Source of the DNA: Hyposmocoma kahamanoa
Lineage: Eukaryota; Arthropoda; Insecta; Lepidoptera; Cosmopterigidae
Assembly (NCBI RefSeq): GCF_003589595.1
Contig: NW_020653856.1
Coordinates: 350,569 to 414,568, forward strand
DNA length: 64,000 nt
Direction of reading: 5' to 3'
The position numbers and the translations under genes were made by a program. Position 1 is the first letter of the stretch. The number at the start of each line of letters is the position of its first letter. The notes beneath the pieces are model-generated. The model saw nothing but the letters and a program-made list of their open reading frames with translations. It ran no database searches and was not told where the DNA came from. Below are positions 10,812 through 24,105 of this stretch, in pieces.

Positions 10812-13800
10812 TACTTAGGATTGTATAAAATATGGTATTCTGCAACTAAACCTAGTTTTTCTCGCGGCATTGTACTGTTTTCCCGTAAGTACCACGTTGT
10901 GGGGAATCCGCCCGCGTTCAATCTCCCTAGATCCGCCTCTAGAGAAGATCGATTACTCCTCCGAATGCGGACACAGAGATGTATTCAGATATCAGTTCGG
11001 TTAGTATTTTAAATAAACCTTTTTAAATTGACTTTTATATTTACAAAGCTGATATATCAAAATAAGATTGTTTCAACTGCGTTTGACAAAAAAAATTAAA
11101 TATTTTAAGTTCGAACGAAGTCTATTTGTGCTGGATCCCAAAATACTCAATGATTAACCTAATATGTCACAGTTGCAGTTGCATTTTAAGTTTTGAATAC
11201 ATAATTTAATATCATATCATAAAATCACAGAGATAGTGTTATTTACAATGAGCGATTGTGTTCATTTCTAATTACGCTTTCGAACTTTAGAAGAAATTTT
11301 ATTTGTCCTCTTTTATCTGTCCGATTTCATCTCTGCGAGCATTGTGCTGTAAATAATTGCAGGTTCCAACACAACGGCGCTGAATCGCGTGCGATTGACG
11401 GTTGCAGGCGTTCAAAGAAATCGCTCTCATTACAGCGAGCGAATTCAATTCCGATACTTATGACTTATGGATTTTGTCGGAGTCACCCGCCCCATCGTCG
11501 ATGGGTTTAACGCTCAGGAGACAACCTGATTGCTGATTTCGATTGCTTTTCAACAAAGGCATCCTAACGACGGAAGGAAAATTGTTTTTCGATTGTTTTT
11601 TTCTTTATTGTTCATTCAATAAATATGAAATGATCTTTCAGAATTTTGATGATAGTTTTGGATTTCAATATTTTAAAGTAATTGTAATTGTTGTAGTCTC
11701 AAAGAATGAATTTGAAATTGTTTGTTGTCTAACTGCTTCAGTTTTACCTTTATGATAGATGTCCTCAACAATCACGAGCGATAGAGGCCTTACCTGAAAT
11801 AAAAAATAATATAATTAGTACAAACAAATGAAATAATAAAATTAATAAATATGAAATCATCCACCAGATATTGACGGTCATATATCAATTGTCTGCATTC
11901 AACTTTAAGACAAAGGGATAAGATTTAATGTAAGGTAAAGATAAATAAGACAGAAGGGGGTGAAATAACAGAAACGTCGACTTATTAATGAATAGGACGT
12001 GGAAATAATTACAAACAGTGGACAGAGGCGGTTCTTCGCAAACAGTCTGCAACATGACACGTCGCTGGATACCAGATTTAATTTTGGGAATAACGTTCAG
12101 TCTCGTCATATTTCGTTCAAAATGTAGATAATTCTAATACTTAAAATAACGTCATCCAAATTTCAGTACTCATTTCTTGTTGGCCAAGTAGGAATAAACT
12201 TATTATCACTAAATTGTCAGCATTCGAAAATGAAGAAAATAAAATTGTAGCATCGACTGCACGCTGTAATAAATCAATTAGGGACGATATTGACCACAAT
12301 ATTGCTCATTGCGAACAAAATATCACAAACATATGTCTGATTTCCAATTATACTCTATGGGTCCTATTACTACCCTCTTATACACATAACAGGCCTAAAG
12401 CATCCTATCAACCAATAATGTTCTATGCGAACGACTGTACAATTACATATACATTACATTACATATACTAATAAATATGTAATAAATAACAGCTATTATG
12501 TTGTATCCATTTACAAAATTCTGGCGCAATGCAACTAATACAAATCAAAGAATGAATGAATAAATACTTTGTTGCACTTAAAATACAGTGGCAACACGAA
12601 ACAGTAACTTAAGTAACTCAATTTTCAAGGCACAAAATAGATACGTCAGATCAATTTTAACGGTTGAAAAGAACAGATAGCTGCAAACCATATTTTAAAA
12701 TTCTTCAACCGCCTGTTTGACTGTTTTTTCACTTTATATCTAGGAAACTGCCACAAGTCAAAATGCATCTCGCCTTTTCACTTGCGTTCTAAAGCCAAGA
12801 TGTTATGACCTACTTCGTTCCAAAGCTTGCAAAACTACCTAAATGCATAAAAGTATTTTTATAATAGCGCACTTTACCGAGAGCGCTGACGTCTGAGGAA
12901 AACCTGACGATAACATACAAACCAATTTAAACAAATACATTGTCAATAAAACGTACTATGTAGTGTTCGAATTTTCAAACGACAAATCCTTAATGTGATT
13001 GACATAAAATGTTTCACATTTTTGGGCAACTATAATATGACCATACGGCTCAGTTCAATGTTAAATAAATAACATTATTTCCTTTTTGTATTTCCATTTC
13101 GAGGCAATTTTAAAATGTAGGTATTCTTATTCATACTGACTCAAATAACCAAACACACAAACTAATCATTACTACTAATCCATATGATATATCTATAGTA
13201 TAGAAAGAATTTTAAAAAGCATGTTTCAAGAAAACACGTTTGTGTGGCTACTTCAATGCAACCAGTGCTTGTTCCTAAAGAAAATAAATGCGTAAAATGA
13301 ATGGCAAGCCTTGAAAAATGGACGATAAGTAATATTGATAAGTTCACCAAAATGATTCAAAATGTCGTTATAGCATCAAAGACCATGATTAAGTCCACAA
13401 TATACCAAAGCAATGATGATAACTGTTGCATAACGTATGCCGCGTAATCAAAAGAACGAAATTCTATTGGCTACTCAAACGTAGGGCTTTTCCGCTCCTC
13501 ATAGGAAGCCTTTACACCTAACGCTCTCTCGAAGGTACATTGTGAATGATTGCCGTCAAAGCATCGAACGTGTCCAATGAAAAATTCTTTATTACCTACT
13601 ACATATCTCACTTGATCTGATGACAATTTTGTATATTGTGAGAAAATACGTCGCATTATTATTGTTTTTCTTTATTTTTCTCAGCCTGTTGGCTGGTTTA
13701 AACCACACTTACGGACCAAAATCAAGTGAATGCAATACGGTGTGTATCTATGTGGAGGATGTGTATTAAGAGCATACTTCGTCCTCTTCCCTCTGCATGA

Positions 13801-13867
13801 ACTTATTATTACTATTGCAGAAGCTTTCTTAGATGGCAAGTTTCTAGAACGTTTTCAGTCATAGTGT
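10812..13867. other. No gene recognised
   Basis: AT-rich unique DNA. Unrecognised ORFs of 60-85 codons occur at 11,256-11,510, 11,543-11,755 and 12,214-12,471. A loose tandem of ACATTACATATA words lies at 12,430-12,475. The stretch 13,670-13,830 has repeat-like composition without a family match. Confidence 0.5.
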
Positions 13868-13992
13868 CCATCTTCATTCCAGGGGTACGTAGCTGTCGAG
13901 AGAGTCCTTCACACTAAAAAAATGCTGCAAGGATTCGTACCGTCGATCTCTCAATTGACAAGCAATCGTACTCCCACTGAGCTACCACATTA
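13868..13992 (-). mobile_element. SINE family D, head part
   Basis: On the minus strand it starts 'TGGTAGCTCAGTGGGAG' (A-box-like), then 'CAATTGAGAGATCGACGG' and 'TACGAATCCTTGCAGC' (B-box-like). It continues towards lower coordinates and decays. The two boxes are spaced as in a tRNA. The 3' half with the CCCAGCAG end is absent. Confidence 0.55.
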
Positions 13993-14880
13993 TTTATTTA
14001 GCAATTATATTTAATTAATTATGACATACGTCAGGCAATTTTAATTATACTCGATGGTTTAAGTTCTCGGAACAAATTTGTTTCGTTTCACGCGTAGATG
14101 GATTTCCCGTTGTATTTGTAGAAATGAGGTTGATGTGAAAAGTTGAAGTTATTAGTTTGTGGCGGCGCGAGTTGTTTGTTGTTTAGTTGTTACTTTTCTA
14201 TTGTTAGCTTTTCAATTCAATATCTAGGTGCCGGCGGGCGTAGGCGACTAAAACTTAAACAGATTTTTAGAGTTTTAATTAAAATTAAGTTATATATTTG
14301 GCGTAACGAAATTGAAATATTTTCGTTCAATTTCCTTTAATATCGGAATCGACACAATTTCTCGATTTGGCAATATATTTTCCTTGATTTGACTGAAAAT
14401 AACGTTTCAACTTTTAACGTTTTAAATAGAAACGTAATCGAAAACGTAATAAATTAAAAAAATAAAGTCAAATATTGTAAATGCCCTAATTTAACACAGC
14501 TCACGTGTAACACAATTAATGAACAGGCTGGTAGTAACAAAGCTACTGCTGATTCTCGCTATATATTTGGCAGAGTTTGAACGACCGAGTCTCTTCAATC
14601 AGCAGCGATATTGTCTGTGGAGGTGGCAAATAACTGATAAGGTGATTAAAATGGTTGGATAATGCAGATTGTACAAGACCACTATACTGATTCTAATAAT
14701 GCACAATAAGCAAATATTGCCATAAATACTATATCCAACAATGTACGACAGAGAACACAGGATGATTCTAGCTCTTTCATCCGTATAGTAGTATTAGGAC
14801 ACAAAGGAGCTTCATAAATATGTCACGTAAACTTTCTATAAATCTTTTTACTTTTTATCTATGTGATTAATTCCTTAAAG
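13993..14880. other. No gene recognised
   Basis: AT-rich unique DNA with one 65-codon ORF at 14,143-14,340 that is not recognisable. Confidence 0.5.
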
Positions 14881-15193
14881 CAGGATTCGAAAATATCAAG
14901 ATCATTTATGTCCTTGGATAATTATCATGATAATTTTCTGATAATTATTCGATAATTGTTCATGCTGATTAATAATTTTGGCTCTTTAATTTTAACTAAA
15001 AATAAGAAACTAAATAAACGCGAAGGAAAATCTTTAGAAAAAGAAGTGTGTTTGTGACTTTTTGAGATTGACACTTGACACGTTTGGATACATCTCTTAT
15101 TTGTATCATTTTGTTGCTTCTATTTATTTTATAAAAGTCATAGAATATATTTATCATGATAATTATCAATAATTATTATCACTTCGAACCCTG
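14881..15193. mobile_element. hAT-like MITE (313 bp) with 8-bp target duplication
   Basis: The ends are CAGGATTCGAA on the left and TTCGAACCCTG on the right, near-perfect terminal inverted repeats of the CAG..CTG type usual for hAT transposons. The flanks CCTTAAAG (14,873-14,880) and TCTTGAAG (15,194-15,201) match at 6 of 8 positions, with two transitions, as expected of an aged 8-bp hAT target-site duplication. Subterminal GATAATTATCATGATAATT words recur near both ends (about 14,920 and 15,155). There is no transposase ORF, so it depends on an autonomous hAT elsewhere. Confidence 0.75.
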
Positions 15194-15201
15194 TCTTGAA
15201 G

Positions 15202-15899
15202 TAAAGGTAACTAAAAAAATAAAAAATTATACTCTAGCAATTGCTATCTCTGGTAATAAATAAAGACTTTTTATTTCCTTGAAATTGTTGCCAGTACACG
15301 GCTTCTAGTGAAGCAGCACAATTTCCAATTCCATAGAAAAGAAATGAAGCAACGGCAACCATTGCACTTGACACCCAAAAAAAACTTTACACTTAAGATA
15401 CCATGAGCTATACGAAAGGCGAGTACCGGCAAAGCCGGGCCCCGTTAAAATTACTGCTAACATTTCGAAATTTCTGGAGCATAATAACATCCATGTTCTT
15501 ACAAACATGTTAAACTTTTCCATTGTATTCGCTTTTGGTTGCATAAAGCATTGCTAGAGATATTCATGTTGTGAGTAGTCACAGAAGGTTTAAAATCGGT
15601 GTTAAGAATTATAATTCGACAAAATTGTATAGGTTGCTGTCACGCCATCCCTTAGTCCCATCACAAGGTGTCACAAATTGTTCCTATAAACGTAACAAAA
15701 AGCCCTTTGAAAGAGCAATTTGTTGCTATCTGCCGCCGCGGTATCGAACGCCGAATAAATCAGCTCGCGCTCGCGCCGTCCTCGGTTTAAACAAAGACAG
15801 ATCTACCCACTCGGATAAACCGGATTATCACTTTGTCTACTCCCTGCGCCTTATTAGAGATTGCCGGAAATGTGAGGTGTACGTGAACAACGGTTTGTA
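15202..15899. other. No gene recognised
   Basis: Unique sequence. A 79-codon ORF on minus (15,305-15,544) and a 109-codon ORF on plus (15,571-15,900) show no recognisable motif. Confidence 0.45.
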
Positions 15900-16090
15900 A
15901 CGATCTCGGCTGCTCAGCGGATAGGACTACGGACGCCAGGTGAGCCCGGGTTACATTCCGGGTAGGACCAATTTGAGCAACGAGCTTTTCTGAATTGGTT
16001 CTGGGTGTGTGTTCTGGGAATTCATTGTAACCGGTATTCGTATTATAGGGAATCCTCGAGTTTAAAACCAGGTGTTTAGTGCGATGGTAC
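15900..16090 (+). mobile_element. SINE family C copy
   Basis: The tRNA-like head 'CTCGGCTGCTCAGCGGATAG' (A box) is followed by 'CCCGGGTTACATTCCGGG' (a B box with paired T-stem) and then 'TAGGACCAATTTGAG', the start of the family C body. The body continues with 'GAATTGGTTCTGGGTGTG' and decays near 16,090. Confidence 0.65.
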
Positions 16091-18297
16091 ACCATCATAT
16101 TACACCAGTACATTTTTATTACAACATTTTTTCATTTGTTTAATGCTCGAAATTTAATTTTCACGGCCAGGCGTTTAGCTAACGCGTGCTTAACACTTAT
16201 CATCTGAACCGGTCCTTATAATATGGTACCACTAACACCAGAGTCAATAAAGGTACATTTGATCATCTTAAATAATAATAATTAGGTACAACGATAGAAT
16301 AACCAACGAACGTTAGGCGAGTGGAGAAAAATTAACAGGAAAGTAGTTTCACATTTTGAATTTTGAGTGGTTCCTATCATAGGTGGCGCAGGGTTTAATA
16401 TAAACCTCAAAAATTGAAACTGCGCATGCTGTTGACTGTACATTAATCGTATCAATCTTCCGCTGTAAAGTGATCTTGCAGAACGTTTCCTAGCGACCTC
16501 ACTATCTTTATAGCCCATTTGTCCCGCAGTACCGATGACTTACTCAAACCCCATTACCAGCGAAGGGTGGTGATAAATCCTGGAGGGGAATTCTGCTCGC
16601 GACGGCACCTTTTAAGATGCATTCAACGTGGTTAATGATAATCGAGATTGATTGACTGGTGATGATATTCATTTGCCTACACTGATGGTTAAAATTTAAG
16701 CCAATCCGTGGCATAAAAACTTGGAAATCAATATCTTTTCAAAATATCTCAATATAAATCCAAACGGCTCGGAAGTTCTGTGTTCTTTCTTCAATATTAA
16801 ATAACGTACGTTTATCCGTATTCCCTCCATCTTTCGAGCACAAGACCTAAATTTAAATTTTCTAATTACTTCGTTTCATTCAAATTTTTTTTTTTCAATT
16901 TTCTTCTTAGAACAGTTCATGTGACTTACAATGTAAACCAAAACATGGTTCCTCGGGGCATAATTTATACGATAAATGCTGTAATAAAAGGGTCTAACCA
17001 TGTTCTAAAGATCTAAATTAAGTTCAGTTCATTATTAAGTATAGCTTCAGCACTATAGACTCAAACGTTCGAAATCTTCGTAAATGTAAAATATTTATTG
17101 TTACTACAGGTACTCGTTATTGTTGTCGCTAGCTGACACGTGCTCGTGTCCTTTACACCCTCGGCGGGTCGGACAAATAAAGCGGTATTATTTAATATAA
17201 CATAGTAAAATAAAAATAGCAGTAAGATATTTTTTCGTTTCAGAAACTAGTCGATGTTAAACGCACAGCGAAGCTCCACCTTGTAATTACTTTAGTAAGT
17301 CCTCGTCTGGAGGCCTCTCCGGGATTTGTCGGGACCGCAATCCCACCCGCCGGGATCTTGATTTAATAACCGGGATTTATTAAAATAGCGCCACGTGAGC
17401 AACTCTTTGACGATATTAATGTTACTAGTTTATCTGAAGTAGTTGACGATCCGTTAAAATTATTTAAACCGAATAGATTAAAATTGTTTTTGCGAGGGAA
17501 ACCATCGTTAGAAGATATGTTACGATTAATTAACATTATTATTTGCGTACACATAGTTCCGGCTCTTTTGTCATCGGGTTAGGCACAGTACACAGCCTTT
17601 CACCGGCAACGATTGTAACACACATTTTTCACCTCATTAACACGAATCAGTACTTTCATACACGCTTGTCGGCTGAAGGTACTTTTACTGGTCCTGGCCT
17701 TTCTTTAAGACGTCCTACATTTGGTCACATTAAATTCGCCCTATTCATAATGTATGGTATAATTTTAATAGGCAGATTCCAAAACTGTAATTAATTAATT
17801 GTAACAACAAACTTGTGTCACAAACTTGTTAATTACGTATATTAATTACGTTTCAAACGTTCACGGTACGAAAGGTCACTCCGTGTAAATTTCGTTGTTT
17901 TTTTACAGCCTATATCATGTCAGTGGTCAGGTACTCAGGCTCGTGCACTAACATTTCTGTTATATATAACACTCTGTAAGGCTCAATATTAAAATCAATT
18001 GGTCGAGTGATTTATGTTCACTTTTGCAATATCTCGCTGCGTCAGATTTATGGCAATATTCAAGACTCTTTACGGTTTCATAATCGCAAGTGTTCGGACG
18101 TCTTTATGGCCGATTTCCGCGACGCGACTCTTCGACTATTCGACGAAGAATGTTCGACGGACATAAATTGTCGAGGATCAATATCAAATTTTAAACTAAA
18201 AGGGATAAAGAGGATTATCGAGGGATGGAGATTATAAGAACAAATAGCAAATGGCGTAAGCAATCAATAGAGTAATATAACCAAGAGAGAAGTAGGG
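16091..18297. other. No gene recognised
   Basis: AT-rich unique DNA. ORFs are all under 85 codons. A short tandem of AATTACGTATATTAATTACG and repeated ACAAACTTGT lies near 17,805-17,850. Confidence 0.5.
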
Positions 18298-18535
18298 CGG
18301 TGGTAGCCAAAATTTCTGAACGGTTGCTTAAGGTGGATAGTTCGAATACCTGTGGCACCATGTACTTATGACTTTAACTTGTAATATATATGTGAGTGTT
18401 TAGTAGAAATACTATTTCCTGACAGGAAAGGAACGCGGTGGACTAAGGTCTGAATCCTCTCCCCCTTGGAGACCTGTGCTCAGCAGTAGGACGTATAATG
18501 ACTTGGTGATGACGATGATGAATTGATAAAAAATC
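18298..18535 (+). mobile_element. SINE family D, near-complete
   Basis: The head 'GGCGGTGGTAGCCAAAA' with 'GGATAGTTCGAATACCTG' gives A-box-like and B-box-like blocks. The body runs through 'GGAACGCGGTGGACTAAGG', 'CTCTCCCCCTTGGAGACC' and 'TGTGCTCAGCAGTAGGACG'. The tail is a GATGACGATGATGA repeat ending in an A-run. The GAT-type tail is the one seen on the RTE end at 10.5 kb and suggests RTE-driven retroposition. Confidence 0.8.
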
Positions 18536-18752
18536 AAGTGAAATATTGTTCATCGTGTGGCCTCTGCCCTATCTGCAATAGTACAGAGATAATTATTGAC
18601 GGATTATATGATGTAGATTCAACGGACAATCCAGAGCTATTATCGATAATTATATTATTCTGCAAGGTTCCGGTGTACGAAACCACAACATTTCATTAAC
18701 GTCATCAAAGACAGATTAATTCTTTTTTATTTATTTATTAATACTGTATTTT
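18536..18752. other. Spacer between SINE D and SINE A
   Basis: AT-rich sequence with no recognised element. Confidence 0.4.
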
Positions 18753-18970
18753 AACTGCCTCTGAGGCGGAACGGTTACCATGTTGGTCTGCCACGCAGAG
18801 TTCCCGGGTTCGATTCCGGGGCCGGGAGAAATATTTATATGGTCTACATTTATTTCGTGCGTTTGGGTGTAATTTGTGGAGTTCTATGTGTGTGTTCATA
18901 CCACCTGCGACAAAGAGTTTCCCTAGTCCGGGGCTATGAGTGTGTGCGTTATTTATCTATTTATTTATTG
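18753..18970 (+). mobile_element. SINE family A (tRNA-headed), complete; left arm of inverted pair
   Basis: The head has 'GGCGGAACGGTTACC' (A-box region) and 'CCCGGGTTCGATTCC' (a clear B box). The conserved body is 'GAGAAATATTTATATGGTCT', 'TTTATTTCGTGCGTTTGGG' and 'GGGGCTATGAGTGTGTGCG', with a TTTAT-rich 3' end. With the minus copy at 19,095-19,281 it forms a tail-to-tail inverted pair with a spacer of about 125 bp. Confidence 0.85.
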
Positions 18971-19094
18971 TAGACCAACTGGAAATATATTGTCACCAAG
19001 TTTTTATTATTTACCGTAATTATAATGATGTCAACTACACAAGTCAGATATGATTTTATTTTTAATAACTCAAGCGATATAATTGATCTCGTAG

Positions 19095-19281
19095 TAATAA
19101 ATAAATAAATAACGCACACACTTATCTCATAGCACTAGGGCAAACCTGTGTCGCACACACAAATTACACCCTTAAGAGAAATAAAGTAGGCCGTACAAAT
19201 ATTTCTTCCGGTTCGGGAATCGAACCCTGGACCTCTGCGTGGTAGATCAGCATGATAACCGTTCGGCCACAGAGGCAGTTT
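19095..19281 (-). mobile_element. SINE family A, complete; right arm of inverted pair
   Basis: Read on minus it has the head 'CTCTGTGGCCGAACGGTTAT', a B box 'GGTTCGATTCCC', and the same body and GTGTGTGCGTTATTTATTT end as the 18.75 kb copy. A transcript across both could fold into a hairpin of nearly 190 bp. Confidence 0.85.
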
Positions 19282-19499
19282 GCACAGATAAAAATTAATG
19301 AGTGCCTTACTTTATTGGAACTTGTTATCTTAAAACTTTCTGCTTTTCGCGAATGGTATAAACTTATTATGAAGTTGTTGTTAATATTACAGACGCAATT
19401 CTTTCACAAGAATTGGATAGACGTTGTACAACTCAGTTAACAAAAAAAATACATGAATGTTATTGCATAAATAGACATTCACAAAAATGTACTATTTAA

Positions 19500-19605
19500 A
19501 AATTAAAGTCATTGGTACATGGCGCCACAAGGATTTGAATCTATCGTCTATCTCTCAATCGAATAACAACCGTTCGCCCACCACTGCCAACTGCCACTCT
19601 TCTAG
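19500..19605 (-). mobile_element. SINE family D head fragment
   Basis: On minus: 'GTGGTGGGCGAACGGTTG' followed by 'CGATTGAGAGATAGACG' and 'AGATTCAAATCCTTGTGG', the tRNA-like head of family D. The downstream body is not recognisable. Confidence 0.55.
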
Positions 19606-22600
19606 GGTTACATGATCTTTCTTATAGGTTCCATATGACATTTAAATAGCTCTGAAGTTATGAACGACCTATATCTTACAGCCATTAGACTTAAATGTAC
19701 AAGACTATTTTAAAATTATTTATTTAAAGGTCAATCAAACTCTTGACAACCTGTCAAACTAAATAATAACCATAATATTTAAAAAAAATATGTCAAAATT
19801 ATTGACTTGACTATGTTAAAGTGGTAATTACATCGCTATTTACTTAACAGCTAATTGACATACAAAAAGCGTTCAGCGAAAAATATTTCTTCAGTTAAAA
19901 TAAAAACACAATATTCTGAGCGAACCAGAAATCTGTGATAACGAAGTTAATTGATCGAATAGAGTAGAGATGCGCGCGCTCACTACGCCGAGGGCTCTTA
20001 CTCGCGAATTGGCTTCATCCTGTACACAAATCGTGAAATTTTACCCACGAAGTTTCTAACATTACAAACAAATTCTTTATATGCTACAAGCATAACAAAT
20101 CAGTTCCGAATCATATTCCCATCGTTTTTGTCTTTCGCGAGAAAAAGAGCTGGGGAGCTCGACCGACGGATAGAGTGACTTATGATCACGAACCTCGGCA
20201 ACTACGACTAAGTTACTGAAGAAAGAAACGGGAATATAGAACATTTTAGTAAAAATATACCAGACAACGAGAGATCATTAATTTGAATACCACAATAATT
20301 CGACCACTCGACCATCTCTACACCTAAGCATAACAAATAAGCAAGAATAAAAACGCTTACTTGGCAAAAGCGGCATCTCCCGGTCTCGTCTCATCAGGCA
20401 AATAGATAAATAACGCATCAACCGACCCGTGACGCGTGAACTGATACACGTAAAGTAACTGGTAATTTATTGCAAGCCGTTACGCACTTTGCGCTCGAGT
20501 CGCTCGACGATCGCTCGCGAAACGATAGATGTGCATATCTCTATTAATCTCAGCGGCTAAAGAAGCGTAAACAGGAAATAAAACTATTCCTTTCCTCACA
20601 GACCTCGGCTTTGATCACAGGTTTCGAGTTAGGAAAAATTCTCCTGTTTATACGTATAATTTCATATAACTGAAAATTACCGAACTAGCTGTTAAGCGGA
20701 GCGTTATGCCGGCTGCCAGTTGCCGCAGCCCACACCATCCCGCTAACTCCTCACAGGAAATGAGTACCCGTTAACCCCTCCATTCCACGCCCCATGTCTC
20801 GCACACACGTAATTAAAGTCCTAATTTGGGCCGAGACGACTTTGTCAATAAACTAGAAATACCCACTTAACGTAATACATAATATTCTTTTATTATAAAA
20901 TTACTAATAATATTTTTTACATGACCAGTGTTCTGTTCTGTCTTCCAGCACAATAACCGATGATGCATAATATAGTAGTAGTGGACAGATGCTCGAGGGG
21001 TCACCGCCCGTTAAGAGACGCAGAAGTGGAACCTCTCACTGTTTGGACAGTCGATTTGGTGACAAGCATTGCGGGAAGCCATCGAAAACAGGCGGCCCAA
21101 CACCGTGGCGTTTTATTAATAGGGAGGAACATACTGCAGAGTACGATCGAACGATCTCTTCGATCTCTCGATGATTTTTGACTGAAAATTTCATTTATTT
21201 CTTAAGAAAAAGGGCGTTACAAAAAGTATTTTACTTAGTTAATATAATATGCGAAGAGTAAGCTATTGACAGTTTTTCCTCATTTATATACAACTAAATA
21301 ATATTAACACAATTATATCGGTCTCGCCTGTCAGTTAATGATAAAATAGTATTCTTAGAAATGAGACGTTGATGTAAACAAATCGTCGTTACTCTAAACA
21401 GAAACCACTAAAAAAGCGGCTCTTTCAATGCAGCTACTGTCGTTCCTGTCATCGCCAGAAAGGTGATAGGTAGTCACAAGTGTTTTTTACTACCGTTCGT
21501 CGTATTAAAAACTGCCAAGGCTACCGGATGGACAGAAATATTTTTAAATTACTTAAACTATTGTGAATTTTGCCATGTGTGCCTAGTTTATGTCAAGGGT
21601 AATTCCTTCAGAAAAAAGCTGTAGAGTTAAAAAGGCAAGACGACTTCAATTTGTAATTGATTGACTAAAGTGATTTTGAGTTTGCCGAGAAAGCGATATT
21701 TTTGACTGAGAGATAAAGTAGGCACAACACGGTGAAATTTAAATAACAACCCCTAGAAGTTGTAGTTATGGCATATTTTCCTTAATTAGAACACTATATA
21801 AACATTAATGTATTAAGATGTAGACAGTAACGTACACACCTAACATGTATGTTTGTTCGCCCGCAGCGGAAATTTGAAGCCAGGCTCTTCCGACGAGATG
21901 TATTAATTAAACGCCCAGAGCCTCGGCGAAGAGGATAACGCTTTTACTATTTTACTATTTGATCAAGTATATTTTTGATATCTTCGGGGAAATGTTAATT
22001 AATTCCAAGCCACTATGTTATTTCAATTTAGTTCCACTCCAACCGTTTCTCTTTCGGTCGATCAGAAAGTAAGGAACACTCCATCCTTAAGTCGTTGATG
22101 CATCACCCTTTTTCACAAAGCGAAAGGTTGTGGTTTGCTTCCTCTTTAATGCGCACAGCAATACGCTATCGATATCTGTGTTTCCTGAAAATGTCAATTT
22201 AGGGTCATTCGAAGACAGAGGTCACTTAGTATAAGATTAACATTAGCTGTTGAAGAATAGATAAAACCAAGCGCCACAATCTCATTCGTTTGTCTATACA
22301 ATACCTAATCTTTTTGGCTCTGAATAACCCTTGATTGGAACTGGATGCGCACTTCGTATCAACCAGTCTCATCGTTGTTAAGATTCTAGGGTCCTTTCCA
22401 CTCCTTGATTTTCTGTGTAATCTCGAAACATTCTCTGTTACATTTCATAAGGCTACATGGATTTTGTGCACAGTTTTTGTTCTATTGTTTTTCCTTTCTT
22501 TCCTATAGTCGGTTCACTTTTTTTAACTTCTCATTATGTTCCGCTTGTTTATTGGTTTTACCTTTTTATTTTAACATTGATTGCTTCATTCTTCTGATCT

Positions 22601-24100
22601 TTGATTTTGTAACTTTTTTCCTCTTTTGTGTACAAAAATCAAGATTTTGATTCTTTGCAGATTTAATCACACTATTTTCCTCCAGCAAAACTCATTGTTT
22701 GCCTCATTTCATAAAAAATGTAACTGTAAGGCTTTTGCGAAGTTAAAGTTTTACTTACGTCTCTCATTTACATATGTAGGATCATGAATTTTTTGTGAAT
22801 CTCTACAGATTCGATTTAACAATTTAGTTTCAAAGTACCGATGGACGGGCAGCGAAGAGTACGAGTTAGGTAGTGGTATTGTTGGCTTCAACGGGGGCAA
22901 CAGTTTAAGAGTTCCCAGGCTTGACAATCTTTTCATTTATCCTCCTAAGACCTCGTGTACGTTAAAATGAACATAAAATGTAAAGTGATTCAGACTCAAA
23001 CAATATTATTCTTATGATCACGTAAACGCCTAATGTACATAATAATAAAAATGTGGCTTCAAATTTAGCCCTACATATTCTATAAGACGTGTAATCGTTT
23101 CGAGGTACGGGGAAAATATACGTAATAATTAGTCAGGCCGTCATAAGGGGTTCCTTGTTATTAGTGATAAATTTTACGAAGTATCTGCCTCGTTGGAGCA
23201 AATTGTCAGTCAAATCATGCAAGTTGAAACCCGCGTCAGTGGCGCACGTTAGTAATTATATAATGATACGACTTCCTATCGCTTGCAAGCACTAAATAAT
23301 TCTTGAGTGGAATAAAAATTATCCAGATGTTCTCTGTATCGGAATTTCAATAAACCCAGTCCGCGAGCTTGGGCGGTAGTAGCATCGCCATTCGGTTTAT
23401 TTGTTTCTATATGATCGCGATTGTACTGCGCCCACATATTTCTGAAAGAATTTCCAATAATGTAAAAGTACTGTCGAGATGAACTTCATTCTCTTTTCAT
23501 CGCGCGGCTACCTTTGCTTTTGATCCGTGAGTCAATTTAATATACGCTTGATCTGTGAGCAGCAGGCATGAAAAGATAATACATCGTGTCAAACATGTTT
23601 TTAACATAAACGTTTATTCACTTTTCACTTGAATTAGTTCGAAAATAGAAAAGGTAAATGGAATTAAAAAGAGATCTTAAATATCACGTGGGAAAATCGC
23701 TTAGCTGGTCGTATAATTGTTTACTTTCCAAGTCGCTAACACTAAAAATTATCCTTGTCGTTGTGTGCTTGGTTATAAACCACTGACCGGTTCGTTCCCG
23801 TTTTAAGTAATATGGCAACTCCCTTATTATCGAATCATGTTAGACGATTATTCAAAACACATCCAAATGGCAACAGCGCTACTCCCGCTGCACCCTCACC
23901 TACATAAAGCTATCAAGCAGACGAGACGTATGTAAAAAAGAAGACATTGGAAAATTAGTTTAGAGATGAGGTAAAGTTGTCGCCCATTCGTTTCCATAGA
24001 AATACTCACGTTTCGTCATGTTTGGAAGTATTACAAATAAAATCCCTTTTCATCTTTCTTTTTCTAATTAACTCGTTTGTTTTCCATATGGCTTTCAGAC
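19606..24100. other. No gene recognised; longest element-free stretch
   Basis: Unique AT-rich DNA with ORFs up to 81 codons, none recognised. Slightly CpG-rich segments occur around 19,965-20,010, 20,370-20,540 and 20,700-20,800. Repeated 'GTAGAGATG' words near 19,967 and, inverted, near 20,312 hint at a very decayed element, but the arms could not be aligned convincingly. Confidence 0.45.
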
Positions 24101-24105
24101 TATGA

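Noticed and set aside
15571..15900. 109-codon plus ORF
   Set aside because: No recognisable domain; consistent with chance in mixed-composition DNA and overlapped by a minus ORF.
18753..19281. tRNA genes at the family A heads
   Set aside because: B boxes are good, but anticodon arms do not fold and the heads are joined to a conserved SINE body.
19955..20330. Possible MITE with GTAGAGATG ends
   Set aside because: Only about nine bases match between the presumed ends; arms do not align further.
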